Shown: positions 1 to 7,289 of the stretch, piece after piece
Layout of the letters: every line of letters begins with the position of its first letter
Numbering within the stretch: position 1 is the first letter of the stretch
Source of the DNA: ZLKRG08 sp046048895
GTDB lineage: Bacteria > Actinomycetota > Actinomycetes > Nanopelagicales > Nanopelagicaceae
Direction of reading: 5' to 3'
NCBI GenBank assembly: GCA_046048895.1
Contig: JBJOFF010000022.1
Coordinates: 1 to 12,089, forward strand
DNA: 12,089 nt
Notes under the pieces: model-generated
The model's database searches: none
Seen by the model: only the letters and a program-made list of their open reading frames with translations
What the model was told of the DNA's origin: nothing
Position numbers and translations under genes: made by a program

Positions 1-1049
1 GCTTCGCGCTCTTTCTTAGAGATGCGACGGCGTTGACGAGGATCAAATGCATCACGAAGACCATCACCAATAAAGTTAACGCTTAGCGCAATGGTGATGA
101 TAAATAGACCTGGATACCAGAAAAGCCATGGGCGAGTGGTAAATGAATCCTGATACTTGTTAATAAGTAGTCCAAGTGAAACATCTGGCTCGATAACACC
201 AAAGCCAATGTAGCTAAGTGCGGTTTCAAGCAAGATGGCACCAGACATTAATAAAGTAACCGAAACGATGATCACACCAACTGCATTAGGCAGAATGTGT
301 TTGAAGATAATTCGGCGGGTGGTAGCGCCAGCAACACGGGCTGCATCTACGAATTCACGTTCGCGTAGCGTTAAAAATTCACCACGCACCAAACGCGAAA
401 GTCCGGTCCAACCAAATAGACCTAAATAGAAGGCCAAGAAAGTCGCACCAAGATTTCCAAAGTGGAAACCAATCACAGAACCGATAACGATGGCTGGAAT
501 TGTGATGATGAAGTCGGTGAAACGCATCAAAATTGAGTCAACTTTGCCGCGATAGAAGCCAGAAATCGCACCTACGATGGTTCCGATTGTTGCAGAGATA
601 ATTCCGATAATAAACATAACGGTTAGTGAGCGTTGAGTGCCCTTCATAACCAGCGCAAAATAATCTCTTCCGATGTCATCCTGGCCAAATGGGTGATCGC
701 CAAAACCAATACCGTTGCCGCCCAAGAACTTAGGTGTAAAGCTAATGGTTGGGCAACCAACAGTGTCACCGCAATCTTCACCGAAGCGAAGTTCTGGCAA
801 ATCTTCGGTACTCCACTTCCACCAACCTGGAATGCGCCACTTACCGAAAAGTCGCCAATCTAGAGCGGTAAAGACCAATACAATAATTGTGCAGATTGTG
901 AATAGTGAGATCATTGCGGCACGGTGTCTTACAAATCGACGACGTACGATTGCGCCTTGGCTTAGACCTTCAGTCTCCTTATTTGCGATTGCATTTTCGC
1001 CTGAGAGCACAGTTTCGGACTCAACCGATTTATTTTTACGATTAAACAT
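1..1049 (-). CDS. Oligopeptide/dipeptide ABC transporter permease, OppC/DppC-like (3' end cut by window edge)
   Basis: Inner-membrane subunit that should pair with the OppB-like permease encoded just upstream to form the channel of a peptide-type importer. I translated 349 codons by hand. There is a roughly 45-residue basic cytoplasmic N-terminus, a first membrane segment near residues 45-63, and a long external loop. HPFGQDDIGRD (119-129) follows, the usual OppC signature. The EAA coupling loop spans about 230-258 (EFVDAARVAGATTRR, then HILPN), and the frame still reads GDGLRDAFDPR (328-338) near the edge, so only a short C-terminal tail is missing. The ATG at 1049 shares one base with the TAA stop of the upstream permease (TAATG), which implies translational coupling. 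The external loop carries two cysteines (93 and 99) that could form a disulfide. Family assignment is secure; the transported substrate cannot be read from the sequence. Confidence 0.93.
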   Translation of the reverse strand, partial: MFNRKNKSVESETVLSGENAIANKETEGLSQGAIVRRRFVRHRAAMISLFTICTIIVLVFTALDWRLFGKWRIPGWWKWSTEDLPELRFGEDCGDTVGCPTISFTPKFLGGNGIGFGDHPFGQDDIGRDYFALVMKGTQRSLTVMFIIGIISATIGTIVGAISGFYRGKVDSILMRFTDFIITIPAIVIGSVIGFHFGNLGATFLAFYLGLFGWTGLSRLVRGEFLTLREREFVDAARVAGATTRRIIFKHILPNAVGVIIVSVTLLMSGAILLETALSYIGFGVIEPDVSLGLLINKYQDSFTTRPWLFWYPGLFIITIALSVNFIGDGLRDAFDPRQRRRISKKERE

Positions 1050-2593
1050 TAGTTGCCACTTCCAATTCGGATTCGTGGATCAAGCGCTGAATAAAGTAAA
1101 TCAGCTACCAGGTTTGCCAGAACTGCTAAAGATGCGGTTACGAAGAAGACGCCCATTAGCAGATTTAAATCGTATGACCCAATGCCTCGGCGGAAGAGCG
1201 TACCCATTCCGGACCACCCGAAAACGCTTTCAGTAATGATTGCACCGCCTAAGATGCCAGCGAAATCAACAACCATGATGGTTGTTAGTGGAATCATGGT
1301 ATTGCGGAATGCATGACGCATTATCACTGTACGTTCGGTCAAACCTTTGGCGCGTGCGGTACGGATGTAATCCTGATTTAATACCTCAAGCAGTGTGCCT
1401 CGTGAGAAGCGAACATATCCTGCAAATGAAATTAACGTTAACGCGATGGTTGGTAGGAATAGGTGCAGCACCAAGTCCAAACTACTAATCCAGAAATCTG
1501 TTGTTTCTAGAAGATCGTTTCGCTGTCCAATAGTCGGAACCGGGCGATAATTAATAGCATCGGTCTGCATATATGGCGCCCAGGTGTACATCAGCTTGTC
1601 GACCAATACGAAAAAGGCCGATAAAACCGCAGTTATCACCGTAGTACGAACGATTGGGCCACGATCAATCTTCGAGAAGGCGATACCAACCCCTACCGCT
1701 AGCGCGATTGTGAAGAGCAGCATCGCAAAGAGAATGAATCCATTCATGCTCTGCTTGAAGATTGCATTTACTGGGAAATAGAAGATTAAAGTTAGCGCAG
1801 ACATAGTTAAGGATGCTTTTAGCGCTTGTCTGTTAGCTAAGCCCACTGAGATTTGGGTGATTCCAAAAGCAATTCCGACTGAAATCAGAGTAACTAATAC
1901 TGGTCCAAGACGTGGTTCGAGGAACCAGTTTGCTAAATCCATAACCTTTAGCAGCACGATGGTTCCAAAAAATACTGAAGCGAAGACAGTCCAGAAGCGC
2001 TTTCGATTTCCTCCGATTAGCGAGGACCAGAAGAGCGCTCCAACAAGCGCCATGCCTATGAGCCAACTTATGGGTATTTGGGGATTGGCTAAAAAGTTAT
2101 TAAAGGAAATTGCAAGGTATTCCTTAAGGAGCACTGCTACCCAGAAAACTGGAAGTGAGAACATTAAGAAGGTGAAGAATGTTGCTGAGTAATCAAAACG
2201 GCTGTATTGGCGAAGCGCGGTAACAATACCAATCATAATTCCAAGCAGAATTGCAATTAGCGTTGAAGCGAGCACCAAACGTATAGTTACTGGAATTGCA
2301 CGCGCAAGTTCGGATGTAACTGTGGCACCTTCGCGGGTCATGCCAAAATTAGGTTGTCCAATGAATAGACCTAATACACCTTTTAGCCAAAGGAAATAGC
2401 GAGCTGGAGGTGGTACATCTAATTGGAGTTCGCGGGTTAAATTTGCGATTAAGTAGTCACGGTTGGGATCAGTGCTGGTCTTTAACTCTGCAAGCGGATC
2501 TGCTGAAACCGCAGATAGGTTATAGAGAATAAAGCTTGAGCCAAAGAGAATTACGGCCAAGACGCCTAAACGGCGCATTATGTAAGCGAACAC
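1049..2593 (-). CDS. Oligopeptide/dipeptide ABC transporter permease, OppB-like, with extra membrane block
   Basis: Channel subunit of the peptide-type ABC importer. The N-terminus (YIMRRLGVLAVILFGSSFIL) and the segment around residues 100-160 are standard OppB. The second half is also standard: HLFLPTIALTL (377-387), the EAA loop at about 409-435 (YIRTARAKGLTERT, then MIP), ESVFGWSGMG (455-464) and LDPRIRIG (504-511). At 514 residues it is far longer than the usual 300-340, because about 170 residues (roughly 175-345) with some six hydrophobic segments sit between the third helix and the HLILP-like segment. The start is GTG at 2593, with AAAGGAAAG upstream as ribosome binding site; an ATG five codons later is the alternative but lacks such a site. 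It lies 146 bases after the binding-protein gene and overlaps the OppC-like gene by one base. Family call is firm; substrate is unknown. Confidence 0.93.
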   Translation of the reverse strand: MFAYIMRRLGVLAVILFGSSFILYNLSAVSADPLAELKTSTDPNRDYLIANLTRELQLDVPPPARYFLWLKGVLGLFIGQPNFGMTREGATVTSELARAIPVTIRLVLASTLIAILLGIMIGIVTALRQYSRFDYSATFFTFLMFSLPVFWVAVLLKEYLAISFNNFLANPQIPISWLIGMALVGALFWSSLIGGNRKRFWTVFASVFFGTIVLLKVMDLANWFLEPRLGPVLVTLISVGIAFGITQISVGLANRQALKASLTMSALTLIFYFPVNAIFKQSMNGFILFAMLLFTIALAVGVGIAFSKIDRGPIVRTTVITAVLSAFFVLVDKLMYTWAPYMQTDAINYRPVPTIGQRNDLLETTDFWISSLDLVLHLFLPTIALTLISFAGYVRFSRGTLLEVLNQDYIRTARAKGLTERTVIMRHAFRNTMIPLTTIMVVDFAGILGGAIITESVFGWSGMGTLFRRGIGSYDLNLLMGVFFVTASLAVLANLVADLLYSALDPRIRIGSGN

Positions 2594-2650
2594 GTCTTTC
2601 CTTTACTTTTTCAGCACTGAAATTGAGGTAATTCTGGGTAACTATATAGG

Positions 2651-2688
2651 AAGGTGGCCCGCAGGAAGGAATTCCTACGGGCCACCTT
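2651..2688 (-). other. Strong intercistronic hairpin between binding-protein and permease genes
   Basis: AAGGTGGCCCG (2651-2661) pairs perfectly with CGGGCCACCTT (2678-2688). After a C/A mismatch the stem continues with AGGAA/TTCCT (2663-2667 with 2672-2676), closed by a four-base loop. On the transcribed minus strand no T-run follows it (CCTATATAG comes next), so a full intrinsic terminator is unlikely in that direction. A hairpin here fits an mRNA-stabilising or partial-attenuation element that keeps binding protein more abundant than permease, as known for other binding-protein operons. On the plus strand it is followed by a T-rich stretch and could stop antisense transcription. The structure is seen; the role is inferred. 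Confidence 0.75.
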
Positions 2689-2690
2689 TC

Positions 2691-2721
2691 TTACTTATTT
2701 TTACTTATTTCTAACTTATTT
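2691..2721. repeat. Three short tandem copies of a TTACTTATTT unit
   Basis: TTACTTATTT occurs at 2691-2700 and again at 2701-2710, followed by the near-copy CTAACTTATTT at 2711-2721. The array sits in the 3' untranslated region of the binding-protein gene, between its stop codon and the intercistronic hairpin. On the transcribed strand it reads as A-rich units (AAATAAGTAA). It may be simple slippage expansion; no function can be read from it. Confidence 0.6.
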
Positions 2722-2739
2722 GACTAAGAATTTTAGCTC

Positions 2740-4581
2740 TTAGTACTTCCACTCCCAGTAGTTCCACACGATCTGTGGTGACAATGGGCCTGGCTTGATT
2801 CCCTTTAGGTTTTCGTTAACCGCAAGGATACCTGGGTGGATGAATACGCCAGAAGTTACTGCATCTGCATTTGTTAGACGCTCAATCTGAATGTACTTGT
2901 TAACAAGTGCATTTGTTGACATCGGTACATCTAGTGTTCCGATAATTGCATCAACAGTTGAGTTTGAGTAACCCATGATGTTATTTCCACCATTTGTGAT
3001 GAAGTTTTCTGAGGATTGCTTCTGTGTTACAGCTGAAGCTACCCATGCGAAGAAGTAAACGTCATACTTTGAATTACCAAGTAGTGATGGCCAATCGGTA
3101 CGTACATCTCCAACTAGATCAAAACCAACCTTTGCCATGTTTGCCTTTGCAAGCGCAAATTCAGCTGCACGACGTGGGTTATTACCTGGAACAAGGACGT
3201 TTACCTTGATTGGATTCTTTAGCGCGTTTGGATAGTACTTCTGTACCAAACCAAGTGCACGCTTGTTACGTGATTCTTGAGTTCCATCTGCAAAGTATGA
3301 AGAACCATTTGCTGCAATTAGCTTGTCATACGCAGCAGAACCTGGAGCAAGCCAAGTTGAACGGATTGGCTTCTTAACACCGTTGATTGGTGCAATTAGC
3401 TTCTCCATGATTTCTTCACGTGGAAGTGCAAGCAGGAATGCACGACGAAGTGCAAGTGACTTAGCGCCATCATTTACAGAGAAGACACCCTTGTATGGGT
3501 CTTCGCCTTGGACTGTGTCGTAGTGAAGATCCCAGTGCTCGTAAGCAACTTCTTCTTTACCAACAACGTTAACGCCCTTGATTGACTTCAACTTAGCTAC
3601 GCCGTCAGCTGTTGCTTGACCTGCGTAAACATCAAGTTCGCCGTTTGCTAGCGCTTGCGCTGCAGCGGTTCCGTCACCAATGAACTTAAATACGATGGTA
3701 TCGATATCACCCTGAAGAGCTGGACCTGAGTTGTACTTAGGATTCTTCTTCAAAGTTACAGAGGTCTTTGCAACTGCGCTTTCAATTTCGTATCCGCCAT
3801 TACCAACTAGAAGTAGTGGGTTGGTTGATGAGTTAACAGTTGTGATTGTGTAATCGTTTGTCCAGATCTTACCAAGAGCCTTAAGCACTGTGGTGTTCTT
3901 GCTATTGAAAGCTGCAAGGAACTTAGCCTTAGCTGCGTTACCTTCGGCAACGGTGCCAAGCTTCTTATCGCCATCATTTAACTGAATCAAAGTATGAACT
4001 GGTGATGGGCCAGGGCCTTGAATATCCCAGTTAGCAATTGGCTTCGCATAACGAAGTGTGACCTTCATTTGATCTGCAGATAGTTCTGGTTCGCCAACGA
4101 TGTTGTCATCGTATGTTCCGCCGTAACCAAGTGAATCGAAAGCTGGTGGATTCTTTGAATCTGAAGGATCGCCAAGTCCAGCTGCAGTTGAGTACTTGCT
4201 GCTTGAAAGAATATGTGAAAGAAGTAGATCTACACCAGTGATAGGCACACCGTCAGACCAAACACGGCCTGGGTTAACAGTGTACTGAACACGGAAATCT
4301 GTCTTTGTATTCTTAACAATCTTGTATGAACCAAATACGGTATTTGGAACAACTTCCTTCTTGTTGTTGTAATAGTAGAAACCAGCACCCTGTAAATAAG
4401 CTACAGCTGCGCAAGTTGTTGAGTTTGTTGCTGACATACTGCAGTTAAGACCAGTAATTGGGTTGGTCTCATGCAGAATCACGGTTGATCGTGTTGCAGC
4501 TTGTGCTGGGGCAAGAAGCGTTGCTCCTAAAGCCACCGCAGCAACTGCCGCTAGTGCGACCTTTACGCGTGTTACCTTCAT
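2740..4581 (-). CDS. Extracellular solute-binding protein of a peptide-type ABC importer (SBP family 5)
   Basis: Captures the substrate, probably an oligopeptide, and delivers it to the permease pair encoded downstream. The 613-residue product has a classic Sec signal: K/R at residues 2, 5 and 7, an Ala/Val-rich core (8-24) and an AQA|A signal-peptidase I site at 28/29. The mature part has the family-5 pattern, including GRVWSDGVPITGVDLLLS (about 105-122) and, further on, LALRRAFLLALPREEIM, which matches the helix that usually reads VRQALAYAIDRE. There is no lipobox: the only cysteines near the N-terminus are residues 47 and 57, well past the signal. The ATG at 4581 has a near-perfect ribosome binding site (AAGGAGG, then ATAA), which fits high expression. 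It is first in the operon, with a 149-base upstream gap for the promoter. Family call firm, ligand unknown. Confidence 0.94.
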   Translation of the reverse strand: MKVTRVKVALAAVAAVALGATLLAPAQAATRSTVILHETNPITGLNCSMSATNSTTCAAVAYLQGAGFYYYNNKKEVVPNTVFGSYKIVKNTKTDFRVQYTVNPGRVWSDGVPITGVDLLLSHILSSSKYSTAAGLGDPSDSKNPPAFDSLGYGGTYDDNIVGEPELSADQMKVTLRYAKPIANWDIQGPGPSPVHTLIQLNDGDKKLGTVAEGNAAKAKFLAAFNSKNTTVLKALGKIWTNDYTITTVNSSTNPLLLVGNGGYEIESAVAKTSVTLKKNPKYNSGPALQGDIDTIVFKFIGDGTAAAQALANGELDVYAGQATADGVAKLKSIKGVNVVGKEEVAYEHWDLHYDTVQGEDPYKGVFSVNDGAKSLALRRAFLLALPREEIMEKLIAPINGVKKPIRSTWLAPGSAAYDKLIAANGSSYFADGTQESRNKRALGLVQKYYPNALKNPIKVNVLVPGNNPRRAAEFALAKANMAKVGFDLVGDVRTDWPSLLGNSKYDVYFFAWVASAVTQKQSSENFITNGGNNIMGYSNSTVDAIIGTLDVPMSTNALVNKYIQIERLTNADAVTSGVFIHPGILAVNENLKGIKPGPLSPQIVWNYWEWKY

Positions 4582-4730
4582 TTATCCTCCTTGAGGGATT
4601 AGTTGAATGCAGCTTGTGAAGAGTCGACTCCCTCGCAAACTGCGTTGGGCAATCCTCGCTTACGGCAGGGGATATTGCAATATTTTGTACCTTTTATAAC
4701 GGCTTATTAGTAAATGTTATAAAAAGGTAA
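4582..4730 (-). promoter_or_regulatory. Upstream region of the ABC importer operon with two perfect palindromes
   Basis: This 149-base gap should hold the promoter and leader of the importer operon. I see two perfect palindromes: GAGTCGACTC (4621-4630) and ATATTGCAATAT (4672-4683). The second lies about 90 bases before the start codon, a plausible operator position. CCTCGC also occurs twice as a direct repeat (4631-4636 and 4654-4659). I could not pick a convincing -35/-10 pair, so the promoter itself is not placed. The ribosome binding site AAGGAGG ends five bases before the ATG. Confidence 0.45.
4689..4728 (-). terminator. A+T-rich hairpin just after the second MFS gene, possible weak terminator
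   Basis: ACCTTTTATAAC (4689-4700) pairs with GTTATAAAAAGGT (4716-4728) with one bulged base, around a 15-base loop. It starts three bases past the stop codon of the last gene of the cysK-cysE-MFS unit, a usual place for a terminator. The stem is A+T-rich and no clean T-run follows on the minus strand, so termination may be weak or may allow read-through into the importer operon. It could instead be a regulator site. Confidence 0.4.
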
Positions 4731-6044
4731 TTATTCGCTCGCCTCACCCTTAACTGCATCAATGCGGGCAGTGGTGAGAAAAGGCGCGGCGAAAATCACT
4801 AGCGCGACTCCGATTAAGGCTGAGATTAAATAAGGAGCTCTTAGAGCCAGCTCGCGATCAACAAAATTTTGCAGGAGCGAAACAATTGCACCGCCAAAAA
4901 TCATGCCTAGTGGAATGGTGCCCCAACCAAAGAAACGATAAACGGAATTTACGCGACCAATCAAATGTGACGGAATCACACTTTGGCGCAGCGAGACCGT
5001 TATTAAATTCCAGAGCACCGCAGCTAGTGATTCAATTGCAGTGACGATAAAAACCACAATCCAAGAAGTGCTCATTCCAATAATTAAGGCACCTACAGGC
5101 CCTGCAATCAGTGCAAATCGAAGAGTTGGTCCACTTCCTAAGCGTTTGGAGATTTTCTCACCGAACGAACTTCCGATTAATCCTCCGATTGCACCAGAGA
5201 TTCCCAATACGGCAAAGATGCGTACATCTACCTTTAATACTTCCTGTGCAAATAAAATATAAGTAGCAGCCACTAACGTTCCAGTGAAATTCAATAATCC
5301 TAAAATAATTGCTAAATTTCTAAAAAAGGTATGGTTCCAAAGCCAAGTAAAACCTTCCTTGATATCGGCACGAAAATTTAATTTCTCTTTTGGTTTATCT
5401 GAAACTGCTTTGAATGATCCAGAGATAGACGCAATTAGCGCCACCGCAATAAAGAAACTCGCAGCATCAAACCAAAATGGCAGGAAAATTGCAATTCCGA
5501 TAATAAAGCTGCCAAGTGGCGGTCCAATAAAAGTATTAGTTAGAGATTCGGCAGTCCAAAGGCGACCATTTGCTTTCTCTAGATTCTCCTTATCGACAAT
5601 CGACGGCATGATGGTCTGGGCGGTGTTATCTCTTAGAACTTCAGCTAATCCAAAGAGCAAGGCAGTGATTACTAATACGGAATATAGAAAATAATTAGTT
5701 TGTACTTCGAGTCCACCGGAGAGATCGTTGAGGCTAGGCAAGGAATCTGCTTTCCACATGACGATTACAGCCACAATCACGGTGAGAAGTCCACGAATTA
5801 GATCCATACCAATAATTATTTTTCGGCGATCAAATCGATCTGAAATCACTCCGGCGAATAAAGTGAAAACTAACCAGGGCAGTCGAGAGGCAAAACCAAC
5901 TATTGCAATTAAGAGCGGAGAACGAGTTACCGCTGAAGCTAGCCATGGATAAGCAACCGCAGCCACACCGTCACCTAAATTGGTAATTGCTGAAGCGGTC
6001 CAAAGTCGCCAGTATTTCGCGCCTAACTTTCCAGCACTACTCAT
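4731..6044 (-). CDS. MFS exporter, drug:H+ antiporter-like (DHA3/MFS_3 type), second of a tandem pair
   Basis: A 437-residue integral membrane protein with about twelve hydrophobic segments, of the major facilitator superfamily, probably an effluxer of small molecules. The N-terminus RLWTASAITNLGDGVAAVAY and the motif-A loop GVISDRFDRRK (65-75) between helices 2 and 3 are well preserved. EVLRDNTAQTIMPSIV (135-150) and LEKANGRLW (155-163) are typical of this branch, which includes macrolide and siderophore exporters. Its ATG overlaps the end of the preceding paralog by eight bases (ATGAGTAG) and there is no ribosome binding site of its own, so it is probably translated by coupling. The next gene downstream, across 149 bases, is the ABC importer's. 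Family call firm, substrate unknown. Confidence 0.9.
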   Translation of the reverse strand: MSSAGKLGAKYWRLWTASAITNLGDGVAAVAYPWLASAVTRSPLLIAIVGFASRLPWLVFTLFAGVISDRFDRRKIIIGMDLIRGLLTVIVAVIVMWKADSLPSLNDLSGGLEVQTNYFLYSVLVITALLFGLAEVLRDNTAQTIMPSIVDKENLEKANGRLWTAESLTNTFIGPPLGSFIIGIAIFLPFWFDAASFFIAVALIASISGSFKAVSDKPKEKLNFRADIKEGFTWLWNHTFFRNLAIILGLLNFTGTLVAATYILFAQEVLKVDVRIFAVLGISGAIGGLIGSSFGEKISKRLGSGPTLRFALIAGPVGALIIGMSTSWIVVFIVTAIESLAAVLWNLITVSLRQSVIPSHLIGRVNSVYRFFGWGTIPLGMIFGGAIVSLLQNFVDRELALRAPYLISALIGVALVIFAAPFLTTARIDAVKGEASE

Positions 6045-7248
6045 TTTGCTGCACCACGCTATCGCCTAAATTTCTAATAAAAGACCAACTAAAAATAGCA
6101 GTCACAATTGAAATAACGCCGCCGATTAACCATGGTGTACGCAAATCAGTTTTTGCAACTACGCCGCCTAATAAAGAGGCAATCGGCATCATTCCCCAGA
6201 CCAGAGTTCTTCGGGTGCCATGAATTCGTCCATACAGTTCTTGGGGAATTATTCTTTGGTAAGTAGACATCAACAAGATATTCCAATGCGGTAACCAGAA
6301 AGCATTTAGAGAGCTAGGTATTAAATACCACCAAATATTTGGTACTAATCCTTGAAGCAAGATTGTTAGGGAAGAAATTGTTATGGCGATAGCTAGCGCC
6401 ATGCCTCGACCAATTAGCTTTGCAGTGCGCGGCGCTGCCATCGCTCCTAATAACACGATTACTCCGTGAAAAGTAAGTAAGAAACCAAACTTCTTTGGGC
6501 TTAACCCTAAGTCTTCGACCAAGTAGAGAATCTGGGTAGAGCTAGCAAAGGCCCAGCAAAAACCGATGGTGGTGGTAGTCAAGACGATTCTTCGCAAAGC
6601 TTTATGATTGAAAAGGTACTTGATGCCAAATTTAATATCGTTAATAAATCTAGTGCGCTCTTTAAATTCCTTCTTTGTTAAAAGCGCCGGTAGCGGAATT
6701 GCCAGACAGAAGATTGCAGCGACAAGAAATCCAAGAGAGTTAGCAATAAAGGGAGCCGCAATTGCGATTCCGTATAACAAGCCACCTATTGGTGCGCCAA
6801 TAAAATCCTGAAAGACCGTAAAGGTCATTTCCATTCTTGAATTCGCCTTTTCTAGTTCTTCATCTTCAACAATAACTGGAATCAGGCTCTGCGAAGTCGT
6901 ATCGGCGAAGACTTCGCAGATTCCAACCGTAAATGTGACAACGTAGAGCCAATAGATATTTACGTGATCCGTTGCAATTATTAGAGAGAGCAGAGCCGCG
7001 ATAAGCATGCGCACCGAGTTTGCAACTACCAAAGCTTTTCGCTTATCGTCTTTATCAACAACTGCGCCAATAGGTATGGCAAAGAGTAGCCATGGCAGCA
7101 TAACCAAAGCGCCAATTATTGAAATTAGAAAAGGATCTCGAGTTAGCGTGATGGCTAATAGAGGAAATGCAGTTTTACCTAACCCGTCCGCCAAATTGGT
7201 AAAGAGATTTGCCGTCCACAACCTTCTAAAAGCTAACGAGGCGGACAT
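6037..7248 (-). CDS. MFS exporter, first of a tandem paralogous pair
   Basis: A 403-residue membrane transporter of the same MFS branch as the next gene. The two share RLWTA near the start, TNL-DG, LPWL-F, EV-x-D-T-x-Q-S/T-x-P-x-IV and LEKAN-x-R in the same order, which points to an old gene duplication. Its motif-A loop is degenerate (GAVVDKDDKRK, 61-71): the first D and the terminal RK remain, but the D-R-x-G core does not. The other copy keeps a better version. The gene starts 41 bases after the cysE stop with no clear ribosome binding site before the ATG at 7248, so it probably depends on the upstream cys transcript. Substrate is unknown; proximity to cysteine synthesis allows but does not show export of cysteine or a related compound. 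Confidence 0.88.
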   Translation of the reverse strand: MSASLAFRRLWTANLFTNLADGLGKTAFPLLAITLTRDPFLISIIGALVMLPWLLFAIPIGAVVDKDDKRKALVVANSVRMLIAALLSLIIATDHVNIYWLYVVTFTVGICEVFADTTSQSLIPVIVEDEELEKANSRMEMTFTVFQDFIGAPIGGLLYGIAIAAPFIANSLGFLVAAIFCLAIPLPALLTKKEFKERTRFINDIKFGIKYLFNHKALRRIVLTTTTIGFCWAFASSTQILYLVEDLGLSPKKFGFLLTFHGVIVLLGAMAAPRTAKLIGRGMALAIAITISSLTILLQGLVPNIWWYLIPSSLNAFWLPHWNILLMSTYQRIIPQELYGRIHGTRRTLVWGMMPIASLLGGVVAKTDLRTPWLIGGVISIVTAIFSWSFIRNLGDSVVQQNE

Positions 7249-7289
7249 TCTGAGCAGGGTAGTCGGGTGTTACAAGTTAAGCAATTAAA

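Noticed and set aside
715..1236. 173-residue plus-strand reading frame across the permease junction
   Set aside because: Antisense to both OppB- and OppC-like genes, composition is Arg/Pro-rich noise without a motif.
2651..2688. Standard rho-independent terminator for the binding-protein gene
   Set aside because: On the transcribed strand the stem is not followed by a T-run, and the permease genes clearly continue the operon.
4441..4445. GLNC around residue 47 of the binding protein as a lipobox
   Set aside because: It lies about 18 residues past the predicted cleavage site, the residue before Cys is Asn, and no hydrophobic core leads into it.
5284..5694. 136-residue plus-strand reading frame
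   Set aside because: It lies wholly antisense to a well-supported MFS gene, has no ribosome binding site and no recognisable motifs.
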